Part shown: one piece after another, positions 16,924 to 26,088 of the stretch
Layout: the number at the start of each line of letters is the position of its first letter
How positions within the stretch are numbered: the first letter of the stretch is position 1
Source: Agreia pratensis
GTDB lineage: Bacteria; Actinomycetota; Actinomycetes; Actinomycetales; Microbacteriaceae
Length of the DNA: 64,000 bases
Assembly (NCBI RefSeq): GCF_900177685.1
Contig: NZ_FXAY01000001.1
Coordinates: forward strand, 620,001 to 684,000
Direction: 5' to 3'
Notes under the pieces: generated by a model
What the model saw: only the letters and a program-made list of their open reading frames with translations
Databases searched by the model: none
What the model was told of the DNA's origin: nothing
Program-made: the position numbers and the translations under genes

Positions 16924-18876
16924 TCAGTCTTCCAACGGCAACACCGGAACGTCGACCGGAACGAAGCCCATGACCTGTCCGTAGAACGAGAGCTCGGCCT
17001 CGGTGGCCGAGATGATCGTGGATGCGCGCCGGAACCCGTGCGACTCGCCCTCGTAGGCGAGATACGCGTGCCTCAGGCCCTTCGCCTGGAGCGCGTCCCT
17101 GAAACGCTCCGCCTGTGAGGGAGGAACGATCTTGTCGTCGAGTCCTTGCAGCAGCAGCACCGGGCACGACAGTCCGTCGACGTTGTTCAGCGGCGCCCGC
17201 TGTTCGTAGAGATCGGCCGCCTCAGGCAGCGGGCCGACCAGCCCGTCGAGGTAGCGCGACTCGAAGTCGTGCGTCTCTGCCGCGAACAGGGTGAGCTCGG
17301 CGACCCCGAAGTAGGAGGCGCCGCAGGCGAAGACGTCGGACTGCGTCAGCGAGGCCAGCACAGTCCACCCGCCCGCCGACCCACCGCGGATCGCCAACCG
17401 GTGGCCGTCGGCGATGCCTGCCTCTGCGAGCCCGCGTACGGCGGCGACCGTGTCGTCGACATCCACGATGCCCCACTGCCCGCGCAGGCGGTCGCGATAC
17501 TCGCGGCCGTACCCTGTTGAGCCGCCGTAGTTGATGTCGACGACGCCGATGCCGCGCGACGTGAAGTAGGCGATCGTCGGGTTCACGGCGGGCACCGTGC
17601 GGCTGGTCGGGCCCCCGTGCACGAACGCCACGAACGGCGGCCGCTCGCCCGCCGGAGCCGCGAAGTCGGGGTTCGCCGGTTCGTACACGAAGGTGTGCAC
17701 CGGCCGCTCTTCGGTTCCGAAGGTGCGGGCGACGGCCGTGGGCAGATACGCCCGATCGGGCAGATCGTCGACAGAAAGGCGGATGTCGGTGAGCGCGCGA
17801 GTCTGCAGGTCGAGCTCTCGGAGGCCCGACGCCAGAACAGCGCTGCCGCCCGTGACCAGGATGCGCTCACCGCGGCGGGCGCCGAACGAGATGGAGTCGA
17901 TGTCGAGGGGCAGATCGGTGAGCTCGCCCGTTCGCACATCGAGGATCGCGGCCTGATCGGTGCCGAAGGTGCGCACCGTCAGCAGCCTGTCGGCGTCGAG
18001 CACGGTGTACCAGGTGGTGCCCAGCATCCAGAGCGCACCGCCGAAGTCGAACGACGCCGCGTGCAGAGGGCGCAGCTCTGCGCCCGCGACCTCGACGAGG
18101 TAGAGGTTCCACCAGCCCGTGCGGTCGCTGATCACGAAGAGTTCGTCGTCGCCTCGCCATTCCGGCTGCAGAACCGATTCGGTGGTGCTGCCCGCCAGGG
18201 TGCGCCAGTCGATCACGCGGCCGCCCTCGTCTATGGCCCCGACCCGCAGTTCCGTGCCGTCCCACGGCATCTGCGGATGCTCCCATGCGATCCACGCGAG
18301 CTTCGTGCCGTCGGGCGAGATGCGCGGCGACGCGAGAAAGTGCGAGCCAGAGACGATCGACCGGATGCGCCCCGCGTCGCTCGCCGCGCTGCCGTCGAGC
18401 GGAATGGCGACGATGTCGCGGGAGAGCCCGGAGTCGCTGTGCGTCTCGCGAACCGCGATGATCTCGGCCCCGCGCTGCTGAAGCTCCGCGAAACGCATGC
18501 CGAGCCCCTCCGGGGTCAGCGGGCTGGGCACGGCATCGACCGTGTCGACATCGAGCCGGTAGACGCGCTGATCGTCGAAGTTCGCGAAGACGAGAACCGG
18601 CGGGCCGTCGGCGAGGCCGGTCACGGTCCACGCTCCCCCGCCGTATTCGTGCACCCGGGTGCGGGCGTTGAAGGGAACCGGAAGCACGTCGACCGGCTCG
18701 CCGTCGGCACCGGCGCGACGAATCGAGAGACGGCCGCCCTCGGTGGGCCGCAGCTCTTGCCACCACACCTCGTCACCTGCATAGGCTCCGCCGCCGACCG
18801 GATGCCCTGAACCCGCAAGGGATTCAGCACTGATCGGCGAGGTCCATGTTCCGTAAGGAGCGATGCGAGAGGTCAT
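16924..18876 (-). CDS. S9-family prolyl oligopeptidase / dipeptidyl aminopeptidase
   Basis: 650 residues. The N-terminal 370 or so form a beta-propeller with repeated short strands (SPRISPDGTKLAWIAWEHPQ and similar), and the C-terminal part is an alpha/beta hydrolase with Ser500 in GGSAGGW, Asp580 or 581 in QGLDDKIVPP, and His613 in ESHGF. No signal peptide, so a cytoplasmic peptidase for short peptides, possibly proline-containing. The gene starts at an ATG (18876). It is followed 43 bases later on the mRNA by nothing on the same strand until mesX. Confidence 0.92.
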   Translation of the reverse strand: MTSRIAPYGTWTSPISAESLAGSGHPVGGGAYAGDEVWWQELRPTEGGRLSIRRAGADGEPVDVLPVPFNARTRVHEYGGGAWTVTGLADGPPVLVFANFDDQRVYRLDVDTVDAVPSPLTPEGLGMRFAELQQRGAEIIAVRETHSDSGLSRDIVAIPLDGSAASDAGRIRSIVSGSHFLASPRISPDGTKLAWIAWEHPQMPWDGTELRVGAIDEGGRVIDWRTLAGSTTESVLQPEWRGDDELFVISDRTGWWNLYLVEVAGAELRPLHAASFDFGGALWMLGTTWYTVLDADRLLTVRTFGTDQAAILDVRTGELTDLPLDIDSISFGARRGERILVTGGSAVLASGLRELDLQTRALTDIRLSVDDLPDRAYLPTAVARTFGTEERPVHTFVYEPANPDFAAPAGERPPFVAFVHGGPTSRTVPAVNPTIAYFTSRGIGVVDINYGGSTGYGREYRDRLRGQWGIVDVDDTVAAVRGLAEAGIADGHRLAIRGGSAGGWTVLASLTQSDVFACGASYFGVAELTLFAAETHDFESRYLDGLVGPLPEAADLYEQRAPLNNVDGLSCPVLLLQGLDDKIVPPSQAERFRDALQAKGLRHAYLAYEGESHGFRRASTIISATEAELSFYGQVMGFVPVDVPVLPLED

Positions 18877-18885
18877 GAATCCACG

Positions 18886-19581
18886 CTACAACGGGGCGCT
18901 GACAGCGAGATCGCCGACAGCTCTATCACCGGATGGCGCGGCCGGCAGAGCCACCGCCTCGGGCTCCCGCGCATCCCGTTTCAGGGTCGCCCGCCGGGCC
19001 GCCCGAGCCATCACGCGGTCGATGAGCAGCCCGAGCAGCACCGCGGAGACGGCGGCGATCAAGGCGGAGAGGAGTGGGTTGTCCTGGATCCACGTCGACG
19101 CGATGAGCGCGACGACGAACATGTACAGCGACCACGAGACGCCGGCCACGACGCTGAGCGGCACGAACGTGCGACGCGAGAGGCCGACGCTGCCCGCCGT
19201 GAGGTTCACGGCGATGCGGCCCACGGGAATGTACCGGCCCGTGATGATGAGACTCGCCGGCCGCACCCGCAGCTGTGTCGACGCGCCCGCGATGGCCGCC
19301 CGCATCGGGCGGCTGCGCATCCATCGGTATCTCGTGGCGCCCACCCGCCGGCCGATCGCGTACACGATATTGTCGCCGACGATCGCGCCCACCGCTGCGA
19401 CGAGAACGAGCGGAACCAGCAGTGCCGGGGACCCCGCGACGGCGACCGCCACGGCTGCCACGAGCACGATGTCACTGGGTACGGGCGGGAAGAACGCGTC
19501 GAGCATGCAGACGGCGAAGACGACGAGAAGAACCCACGGCGACGAGACGGCTCCCACGAGGAGATCGGTGAGCTGTTCCAT
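18886..19581 (-). CDS. DedA-family membrane protein (SNARE-associated Golgi domain)
   Basis: 231 residues from the ATG at 19581, with AAAGG four bases upstream. The DedA signature is present: FPPVPSDIVL early, GDNIVYAIGRRVG in the centre, and ITGRYIPVGRIAVNLTAGSVGLSRRTF, with 4-5 hydrophobic segments. DedA proteins are lipid flippase-like (undecaprenyl phosphate or phospholipid recycling). It lies only 9 bases upstream of the S9 peptidase start and may be co-transcribed with it. A longer frame to 19662 lacks a better start. Confidence 0.88.
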   Translation of the reverse strand: MEQLTDLLVGAVSSPWVLLVVFAVCMLDAFFPPVPSDIVLVAAVAVAVAGSPALLVPLVLVAAVGAIVGDNIVYAIGRRVGATRYRWMRSRPMRAAIAGASTQLRVRPASLIITGRYIPVGRIAVNLTAGSVGLSRRTFVPLSVVAGVSWSLYMFVVALIASTWIQDNPLLSALIAAVSAVLLGLLIDRVMARAARRATLKRDAREPEAVALPAAPSGDRAVGDLAVSAPL

Positions 19582-19697
19582 GGCGCCTTTCGGGATGACG
19601 TGTGGGCTATGTCTCCACCGTAGAAAAGGCGAGGGGAGGAGCACATCCACCCGGGGGACCACGCGCGTCGCACCCCGGTCTCATCGTCGACGCTAGG

Positions 19698-20867
19698 TTA
19701 TGACTGCACCGCCGGATAGGGGTATTCGGTTGAACGTTTCTGGAATTCGAGGATCGCCTCGTTGCGCACGAGGCCTCCCTCGATCTCGATGGCACGCCGG
19801 ATCGTCTCCGACTCGGCCCACGACGACGAGCCCTCCATCACCGTCCGAACGAAGGGCATCAGAGCCTCGCTGATCTCCCAGGTGGTCGAGTTCCACAGCA
19901 GCGACGGGCTGTGATCGACCGCGTAGTAGTTGGTCGAGTCTCCGACCGTGAACATCGGGTCGGCGAACGTCGTGGCTTTCGCCCATTCGAAGCCCATGCC
20001 CTCGTCGACCGACACGTCGACGATGAGGCTGCCTCCGCGGAACATGCTGAGGTCTTCGGTGCGCAGATAGGTGAGCGGCGCGTTCGGATCCTGCAGTGTG
20101 CAGTTGACGACGATGTCGTTCTCGGCGAGAAAAGGAGCGAGCAGCACCGGCCCCTCTTCCGTGTTGACCGTGCTCTCGAAGGGCGCGGAGTCGTTGTGCT
20201 CGAACTGGATGATGTCGACCGACGGAATCGGCGATCCCACGGCCGCGATCCCCCTGTTGGTCAGCACCCGCACATCGTGGATGCCGTGGGCGTTGAGCGC
20301 GGTGACGGCCCCGCGCGCGGTCGCGCCGAATCCGATCACCACCGCTGTGAGCCGGCGACCGTAGTCACCCGTCGAGCCGCACAGCTGCAGCGCGTGGATG
20401 ACCGAGCAGTATCCGGCGAGCTCGTTGTTCTTGTGAAAGACGTGCAGCCCGAATCCGCCGTCTGCCTGCCAGTGGTTCATGGCCTCCCACGCGATGAGGG
20501 TGAGCCGCTTGTCGATGGCGAGCTGGGTGATGGCCCGGTCTTGAACGCAGTGCGGCCATCCCCACAGAACCTGGCCGTCGCGCAGGTCTTCGAGATCGGA
20601 TGCTTGGGGCTTGGGCAGCAGCACCACGTCGGCCCGCTCGATGATCTCGTCGCGCGTGGCCATCGATCCGACGAGTGGCTCGAGTTCGGAGTCGTGGATG
20701 CCGAAGCGCAGGCCATAGCCGCGCTCCAGGAGCATGTTCGCCCGCAGATCTGCATCGATGCGCTCGAGGTGGGCGGGGTGGATGGGGAGGCGCCGTTCGT
20801 CGGCCTTGCGTGACGTGGCCATCACGCCGAGGCGCAGCAGGCCGGGCGTGGATGTCGTTTCGCTCAT
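19698..20867 (-). CDS. N5-(carboxyethyl)ornithine synthase-like / alanine dehydrogenase-fold enzyme
   Basis: 389 residues, AlaDH/PNT fold. The N-terminal half has RKADERRLPIHPAHLERI and ADVVLLPKPQ, as in alanine dehydrogenases, and the second half the nucleotide-binding VVIGFGATARGAV. The family includes N5-(carboxyethyl)ornithine synthase, which reductively joins pyruvate and ornithine with NADPH. No ornithine genes are adjacent, so the substrate is an inference from similarity. Start is the ATG at 20867. The gene is followed by DedA after 116 bases. Confidence 0.75.
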   Translation of the reverse strand: MSETTSTPGLLRLGVMATSRKADERRLPIHPAHLERIDADLRANMLLERGYGLRFGIHDSELEPLVGSMATRDEIIERADVVLLPKPQASDLEDLRDGQVLWGWPHCVQDRAITQLAIDKRLTLIAWEAMNHWQADGGFGLHVFHKNNELAGYCSVIHALQLCGSTGDYGRRLTAVVIGFGATARGAVTALNAHGIHDVRVLTNRGIAAVGSPIPSVDIIQFEHNDSAPFESTVNTEEGPVLLAPFLAENDIVVNCTLQDPNAPLTYLRTEDLSMFRGGSLIVDVSVDEGMGFEWAKATTFADPMFTVGDSTNYYAVDHSPSLLWNSTTWEISEALMPFVRTVMEGSSSWAESETIRRAIEIEGGLVRNEAILEFQKRSTEYPYPAVQS

Positions 20868-20896
20868 ACCTGACCCTAGGGCACGCCTCCCCTCTA

Positions 20897-20976
20897 CGCG
20901 GATGAGGAAAAAGCGGCGACACCCGGAGCTTGATGAGCTCGACACACGGAAAGCCCGAAATTCTTCCTCATCCGCG
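20897..20976. repeat. 80-bp palindromic repeat family 4, copy 1
   Basis: Ends are the inverted sequences CGCGGATGAGGAA and TTCCTCATCCGCG. The inside holds the direct motif CGACAC.CGGA and CGACACACGG. A second copy of the same length and layout is at 21314-21392, so the two flank the small gene 21005-21241. Confidence 0.88.
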
Positions 20977-21004
20977 AAGGTGGCGGACCGGAGGGAAGGG
21001 GCTG

Positions 21005-21241
21005 TTATTCGGCAAAGTCTCCTGCCACGATGGCATCTGCGTAGGTGCGGATGTCCGGGCCGGGTTCGAAGTCGATAAACTTGTCCTTCAACGCTGAGAA
21101 CAGATCAGCGTAGACCTCGTCCGACGAACGTCCTTCCGAAGACTTGGCCAGTTCGAGCACGGCATTGCGCAACACTCGATCGCTGTCTTCGAGGATCTTC
21201 GCGCGGGCTTCGTCGTTCCAGGAGATATCGCTTGGTTGCAT
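21005..21241 (-). CDS. Small orphan protein, 78 residues
   Basis: I do not recognise this protein. The ATG at 21241 gives an acidic, helix-rich product (MQPSDISWNDEARAKI... DEVYADLFSALKDKF... ending AGDFAE) with no membrane segment or cysteine. Codon use looks coding (third-position GC preference, no rare clusters). No clear ribosome-binding site is seen. It is bracketed by two copies of an 80-bp palindrome, which could act as terminators on both sides and make it a single-gene unit. Similar 70-90 residue acidic hypotheticals are common in Microbacteriaceae. Confidence 0.6.
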   Translation of the reverse strand: MQPSDISWNDEARAKILEDSDRVLRNAVLELAKSSEGRSSDEVYADLFSALKDKFIDFEPGPDIRTYADAIVAGDFAE

Positions 21242-21313
21242 GAGGGCGACGCTACGCCTCTCGCACACCTACGCGACTGGGGCTTGCGCTCCTGGGCGAC
21301 ATCGTCCAGCCAT

Positions 21314-21392
21314 CGCGGATGAGGAAAAAACCGCGACACGCGGATGCTCCAGTGCACGACACACGGGGAACCCCAGTATTTCCTCATCCGCG
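21314..21392. repeat. 79-bp palindromic repeat family 4, copy 2
   Basis: Same ends (CGCGGATGAGGAAAAA and TTTCCTCATCCGCG) and the same internal CGACAC.CGGA and CGACACACGG blocks as the copy at 20897. Between the small gene's start and the end of metB (21428). Confidence 0.88.
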
Positions 21393-21427
21393 AAGACGAA
21401 AGTGACGGCCCAAGGCCGAAGGGGCCC

Positions 21428-22585
21428 CTACTTCTTGGGCAGAGCCTGCTCGATGTCGGCGAGCAGGTCGTCTGCACCCTCGATGCCGACCGAGAGGCGA
21501 ATGAGGTTCTCCGGCACCTCGAGCGCCGTTCCCTTGACCGAGGCGTGCGTCATCTCTGTGGGGTAGCCCACCAGCGACTCGACGCCGCCGAGCGATTCGG
21601 CGAGCGAGAAGAGCTTCGTCGATTCGGCAAACTTGCGGGCCGCCTTCGGACCGGCTTTGAAGGTGAGTGAGAGCATGCCGCCCGGGCGACGCATCTGCCG
21701 CTTGGCGAGCTCGTGGCCCGGGTGCGATTCGAGTCCCGGGTAGAACACCGTCTCGATGGCGGGGTGGCCCACGAGGTATTCCGCGATCTTCTGCGCGTTG
21801 TCGCTGTGTCGCTCCATGCGCACGGCGAGAGTCTTGATTCCTCGAACGGTGAGCCAGGCATCCATGGGGCCCGAGACAGCGCCGGCCGCGAACTGCTGAA
21901 AGCGCACCTTCTCGTGCAGCTCGTCATCGTCGAGAACGAGCCCGCCACCCAGCACATCGGAGTGGCCGCCGAGGTACTTGGTGGTCGAGTGCACGACGAC
22001 ATCGGCACCGAGAGCCAGCGGCTGCTGCAGATAGGGAGACGCGAAGGTGTTGTCGACCACCACGAGTGCACCGGCGGCATGGCCGATCTCGGCCAGCTCG
22101 GCGACATCGCTGACCTTCATGAGCGGGTTCGACGGGGTCTCGAGCCAGAGAACCTTCGTCTTGCCCGGAATGACCGCCTTGGCGACGGCCTGCAGATTCA
22201 TCATCTCGACGGTGTCGTTCTCGACGCCCCAGCGACCGAAGATGCGGTTGATCAGACGGTGCGTGCCACCGTAGACGTCGTTGCCCAGCACAACGTGGTC
22301 GCCGGGTTCGAGCACGGCGCGCAGCAGCGCGTCTTCGGCGGCGAGGCCCGACGAGAACGACAGACCGTGCTTGGCTCCCTCGAGGGCGGCGAGAAGGGTC
22401 TCGAGCGACGAGCGAGTGGGGTTGCCGCCGCGCGCGTACTCATAGCCACCGCGAAAGCCGCCGATGCCGTCTTGCACGAAGGTCGACGTCTGGTAGATCG
22501 GAGGAATGATCGCACCGGTCGTCGGATCGAACTCCTGTCCGGCGTGAACGGCGACGGTCTCGAACTGCTGCTTTTTCTGGGGCAT
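21428..22585 (-). CDS. metB: Cystathionine gamma-synthase / gamma-lyase family PLP enzyme
   Basis: 385 residues of the Cys/Met-metabolism PLP family. The PLP lysine is Lys203 in [11 protein letters not shown]; other signatures are [18 protein letters not shown] and VDNTFASPY. With cbs next door (44 bases upstream) it may work as cystathionine gamma-synthase (O-acyl-homoserine plus cysteine) or as gamma-lyase in reverse transsulfuration; sequence cannot decide. The ATG at 22585 is used; a TTG at 22597 in frame is closer to a GAAGAG site. Confidence 0.9.
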   Translation of the reverse strand: MPQKKQQFETVAVHAGQEFDPTTGAIIPPIYQTSTFVQDGIGGFRGGYEYARGGNPTRSSLETLLAALEGAKHGLSFSSGLAAEDALLRAVLEPGDHVVLGNDVYGGTHRLINRIFGRWGVENDTVEMMNLQAVAKAVIPGKTKVLWLETPSNPLMKVSDVAELAEIGHAAGALVVVDNTFASPYLQQPLALGADVVVHSTTKYLGGHSDVLGGGLVLDDDELHEKVRFQQFAAGAVSGPMDAWLTVRGIKTLAVRMERHSDNAQKIAEYLVGHPAIETVFYPGLESHPGHELAKRQMRRPGGMLSLTFKAGPKAARKFAESTKLFSLAESLGGVESLVGYPTEMTHASVKGTALEVPENLIRLSVGIEGADDLLADIEQALPKK

Positions 22586-22629
22586 GTCTACTGTCAAGTC
22601 TCTTCGGGTGAGTTTTATTCGCCAGCGAA

Positions 22630-23994
22630 CTATTCGCTGAGGAAGGTGAGGAGGTCGTGCCGGGTGATCACGGCCACGGGTTTGCCGTCGTCGGTCACGA
22701 GCAGAGCGCCCGCCTTGCCGAGAAAACGACGCGCCGACGCGACAGACTCATGGATGCCGATGAGCGGCAGAGGATCGCTGGCAAAGGCCCCGACATGGTC
22801 GGTCATCGAGGCCCGGCCCGAGAAGACCTCCTCGAGCAGGCTCTGCTCGTTGAGCGAACCCGTGACTTCACCCATCACGACCGGCGGCTCTGCCGACAGC
22901 ACGGGCAGCTGCGAGACACCGTAGCTCGTCATGATCTGGATGGCGTCGCGCACGGTGTCGCTGGGGTGCGCGTGCACGAGCGCCGGCAGTCCGCCGGTCT
23001 TCGCCTTCAGGATGTCGCCGACCGTGGCCTCATCGGTGGCGTCTGCGAAACCGTAGCTGCGCATCCATTTGTCGTTGAAGATCTTGCCCAGATAGCCACG
23101 ACCGCCGTCGGGGAGCAGAACGACGACGACGTCGTCTGGGCCGAGCTTCGCAGCCGCCTTGAGCGCAGCGGCGACGGCGAGACCCGACGATCCGCCGACG
23201 AGAAGGCCTTCCTCGCGAGCGAGCCGGCGGGTGAGCGCGAACGACTCGGCGTCGCTGGCGGCGATGATCTCGTCGACCACGCTGGCGTCGTAGGCCTCGG
23301 GCCAGAAGTCTTCTCCGACGCCCTCGACCAGGTAGGGGCGGCCCGTGCCGCCGGAGTAGACGGAGCCCTCTGGGTCGGCACCGATGATCGTGACGCCGCC
23401 GCCCGACACCTCTTTGAGGTAGCGTCCGACTCCCGAGATGGTGCCTCCGGTGCCCACTCCGGCGACGAAGTGCGTGATCTTGCCCTCGGTATCTGCCCAG
23501 ATCTCGGGGCCGGTCGTCTCATAGTGGCTGAGCGGACCGTTCGGGTTGGAGTACTGATTCGGCTTGAACGCACCCGGAATCTCTCGAGCGAGCCGATCCG
23601 AGACCGAGTAGTAGGAGTTGGGGTCTTCGGGCGCGACAGACGTGGGCGTCACCACGATCTCTGCTCCGTAGGCGGTGAGCACGTTGCGCTTGTCTTCGCC
23701 GACCTTGTCGGGAAGCACGAACACGCATCGATAGCCACGCTGCTGCGCAACAAGAGCGAGGCCGATGCCGGTGTTGCCCGAGGTGGGTTCGACGATCGTG
23801 CCGCCCGGCTTCAGCTTGCCCTCGCGCTCGGCGGCGTCGATGATACGCGTCGCGATGCGGTCTTTCGACGAGCCTCCGGGGTTCAGATACTCGATCTTGG
23901 CGAGCACCGTCGCCTGGATTCCCTCGGTGACGCTGTTGAGCTTGACGAGGGGCGTGTTGCCCACCAGGTCGATGACGGTATTCGCGTATTTCAC
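22630..23994 (-). CDS. cbs: Cystathionine beta-synthase
   Basis: 454 residues from a GTG at 23994. PLP domain with Lys44 in PGGSSKDRIA, PTSGNTGIGLA, and phosphate loop GVGTGGTISG; two C-terminal CBS domains (about 330-454; for example HPSDTVRDAIQIMTSYGVSQLPV). Converts serine (or O-acetylserine) and homocysteine to cystathionine. The CBS pair separates it from CysK. Pairs with metB for reverse transsulfuration, giving cysteine from homocysteine. No heme-binding N-terminus is present, as is usual for bacteria. Confidence 0.95.
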   Translation of the reverse strand: MKYANTVIDLVGNTPLVKLNSVTEGIQATVLAKIEYLNPGGSSKDRIATRIIDAAEREGKLKPGGTIVEPTSGNTGIGLALVAQQRGYRCVFVLPDKVGEDKRNVLTAYGAEIVVTPTSVAPEDPNSYYSVSDRLAREIPGAFKPNQYSNPNGPLSHYETTGPEIWADTEGKITHFVAGVGTGGTISGVGRYLKEVSGGGVTIIGADPEGSVYSGGTGRPYLVEGVGEDFWPEAYDASVVDEIIAASDAESFALTRRLAREEGLLVGGSSGLAVAAALKAAAKLGPDDVVVVLLPDGGRGYLGKIFNDKWMRSYGFADATDEATVGDILKAKTGGLPALVHAHPSDTVRDAIQIMTSYGVSQLPVLSAEPPVVMGEVTGSLNEQSLLEEVFSGRASMTDHVGAFASDPLPLIGIHESVASARRFLGKAGALLVTDDGKPVAVITRHDLLTFLSE

Positions 23995-24045
23995 CCCTCG
24001 AAACTATCACCGACGTCCGACGGCCAAGCCCTCCGAAGATCGGAG

Positions 24046-25953
24046 CTACGTTGTTTCGCGCTGCTGCGAGTAGAGCGTCGAGTAGACCCCTTCGGCATCG
24101 ATGAGTTCGGCGTGAGTTCCACGCTCGACCACCTCGCCGTTGTCGATCACGAAGATGACGTCGGCAGACAGCACCGTCGAGAGACGATGGGCGATCGCGA
24201 TGGTCGTACGACCTCGGGATGCCGTGTCGAGCGCCGCCTGCACGACCCGTTCCGAGATGGTGTCGAGGGCGCTGGTGGCCTCGTCGAGAATGAGCACGGC
24301 GGGGTCTTTCAACAGCACGCGCGCGATCGCGATGCGCTGCTTCTCTCCGCCCGAGAGTCGATAGCCCCGCTCCCCCACCACCGTGTCGTAGCCGGCGGGA
24401 AAGCTCATGACGCGGTCGTGGATGTTCGCCTGACGCGCGGCCTCCTCGATCTCCGCCTGGGTGGCATCCGGCTTGGCGTAGCGCAGGTTGTCGGCGATCG
24501 TGGCATGAAAGAGGTAGGTCTCCTGGCTCACGATTCCGAGGTTCGCCACCAGCGAGTCCTGGCTGAGCTCGCGCACGTCTGTGCCGGCGAAGCGAACCGC
24601 GCCGTCGGTCGCCTCGTAGAAGCGCGGCACGAGATACGACACCGTCGTCTTGCCCGCGCCCGAGGGGCCGACGAAGGCGGCGAACTGCCCAGGCTCGATG
24701 ACGAACGACACCCCGTTGAGCGTCGGACGAGAGTCGTCCTCGGCATCCGGATAGCGAAAGACGACGTCGTCGAACTCGACCCGGCCGAGGTGAGCCGTGT
24801 CGACCGAGCGCGCGTCGGGCGCGTCGGCGATAGCCGGCTTCAGATCGAGGTACTCGAAGATGCGGGCGAACAGAGCGCTCGAGGTCTGCAGGTCGAGGGC
24901 CACGCGCATGAGTCCGAGTAGAGGGAACAGAAGCCGCGCCTGCACCGTCGTGAACGCGACGATGGTTCCCGCCGTGATGTCGGGCGCACCGCCGACCAGC
25001 AGCCATCCGGCCACGAGGTACACGATGGCGGGGATCGCCGACAGGAAGATGTTGACCATGGCGAAGAACCACTGCCCGCTCATCTGCTGGCTGACCTGCA
25101 GCCGCACCTGCGTGGCGTTCTCATCGGCATAGCGGCCGATCTCGGTCTGCTGCCGGTTGAAGCTCTTCGAGAGCAGAATGCCCGACACGCTCAGGGTCTC
25201 TTGAGTGATCGCGGTCATATCCGAGAGCGATTCCTGGGTCTTCGTGGCGATGCGGGCCCGCACCTGGCCGACCCGACGCTGCGCGAGAACCAGGATGGGC
25301 ATGAGCACGAGGGCCACGATCGTGAGCTGCCAGTTCAGCAGGATCATGGCCACGACCGCCGCGATGAGCGTCACGGTGTTGCCGAGGATCGACGAGATGG
25401 TGTTGGTCAGCACGCTGGCCACGCCGCCCACGTCGTTCTGTAATCGCGACTGGATGACGCCCGTCTTCGTCTTGGTGAAGAAGCTGAGCTCCATTGCCTC
25501 GAGGTGGGTGAAGAGCCGCACGCGAAGCGCGCCCATCACGCTGTTGCCGACCTTGGCGGTGAGGTAGGTCTGCCAGACGCTCAGCAGGCTCGACACGATG
25601 TAGATCACGATCATGAGAACCACGATCTCGATCAGCACCGGCAGGTTGGGGCCTTGGATGAGCGACCCCGCGTCGCCCGTATCACTCCCTGCGCCTGTCG
25701 CCGGATCGGCCGAAGGGAAGAGTCCGTCGTCGAAGGCCCGCTGCGTGAGAAGAGGTGGGATCACCGTGAGGCCGGCGCCGAGCAGCACAAGCACGATCGT
25801 GCCGATGATGGGCGTGCGATACGGGGAGAAGAGCGAGAGGATTCGGCTCAGAAGGTGGTCGATCTTCGGCGCACTCTTGTTCAGTTCTTTCTGCAGACCG
25901 ACATCACCGGCGCTCACCCCGCCCCTGCGGCCGCCGGCCCCTCGCATACTCAT
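24046..25953 (-). CDS. ABC exporter with fused membrane and ATPase domains (MdlB/MsbA type)
   Basis: 635 residues. Six hydrophobic segments in residues about 50-340, then the ATPase: Walker A GPSGAGKTT, Q-loop ETYLF, signature LSGGEKQRIAIARVLL, Walker B VLILDEATSALD, and H-loop AHRLS. Half-transporter that must dimerise, with itself or a partner. No partner gene is adjacent. The N-terminus MSMRGAGGRRGG is basic. Substrate unknown; lipids or drugs are typical. Stops 51 bases before cbs starts. Confidence 0.93.
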   Translation of the reverse strand: MSMRGAGGRRGGVSAGDVGLQKELNKSAPKIDHLLSRILSLFSPYRTPIIGTIVLVLLGAGLTVIPPLLTQRAFDDGLFPSADPATGAGSDTGDAGSLIQGPNLPVLIEIVVLMIVIYIVSSLLSVWQTYLTAKVGNSVMGALRVRLFTHLEAMELSFFTKTKTGVIQSRLQNDVGGVASVLTNTISSILGNTVTLIAAVVAMILLNWQLTIVALVLMPILVLAQRRVGQVRARIATKTQESLSDMTAITQETLSVSGILLSKSFNRQQTEIGRYADENATQVRLQVSQQMSGQWFFAMVNIFLSAIPAIVYLVAGWLLVGGAPDITAGTIVAFTTVQARLLFPLLGLMRVALDLQTSSALFARIFEYLDLKPAIADAPDARSVDTAHLGRVEFDDVVFRYPDAEDDSRPTLNGVSFVIEPGQFAAFVGPSGAGKTTVSYLVPRFYEATDGAVRFAGTDVRELSQDSLVANLGIVSQETYLFHATIADNLRYAKPDATQAEIEEAARQANIHDRVMSFPAGYDTVVGERGYRLSGGEKQRIAIARVLLKDPAVLILDEATSALDTISERVVQAALDTASRGRTTIAIAHRLSTVLSADVIFVIDNGEVVERGTHAELIDAEGVYSTLYSQQRETT

Positions 25954-25989
25954 CTGTTCAACCTACCCGCGCTTCAGACAGAAGAGTCC

Positions 25990-26074
25990 CGCTGGATGAG
26001 TAGCGAGGAACGAACGTATCGAGACCCGACGAGGGGCCTCGATACGGCCGCGGCCGGCCTACTCGACCAGCGGG
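25990..26074. repeat. Palindromic repeat family 1, copy C
   Basis: Inverted halves CGCTGGATGAGTAGCGAGG to GTATCGAGACC (25990-26026) and GGCCTCGATACG to CTACTCGACCAGCG (26035-26072). Lies between the ABC exporter start and the end of the sugar permease, and so may end the permease transcript. Confidence 0.9.
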
Positions 26075-26088
26075 ACCAGTGCTCGTCA

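Noticed and set aside
20897-21392. Insertion sequence with inverted ends
   Set aside because: The DNA between the palindromes codes for 78 residues without any transposase motif.
22657-24921. Plus-strand open frame of 754 codons
   Set aside because: It is the antisense of cbs and the ABC exporter; composition is Arg/Asp/Glu/His-rich as expected for a shadow frame in GC-rich DNA.
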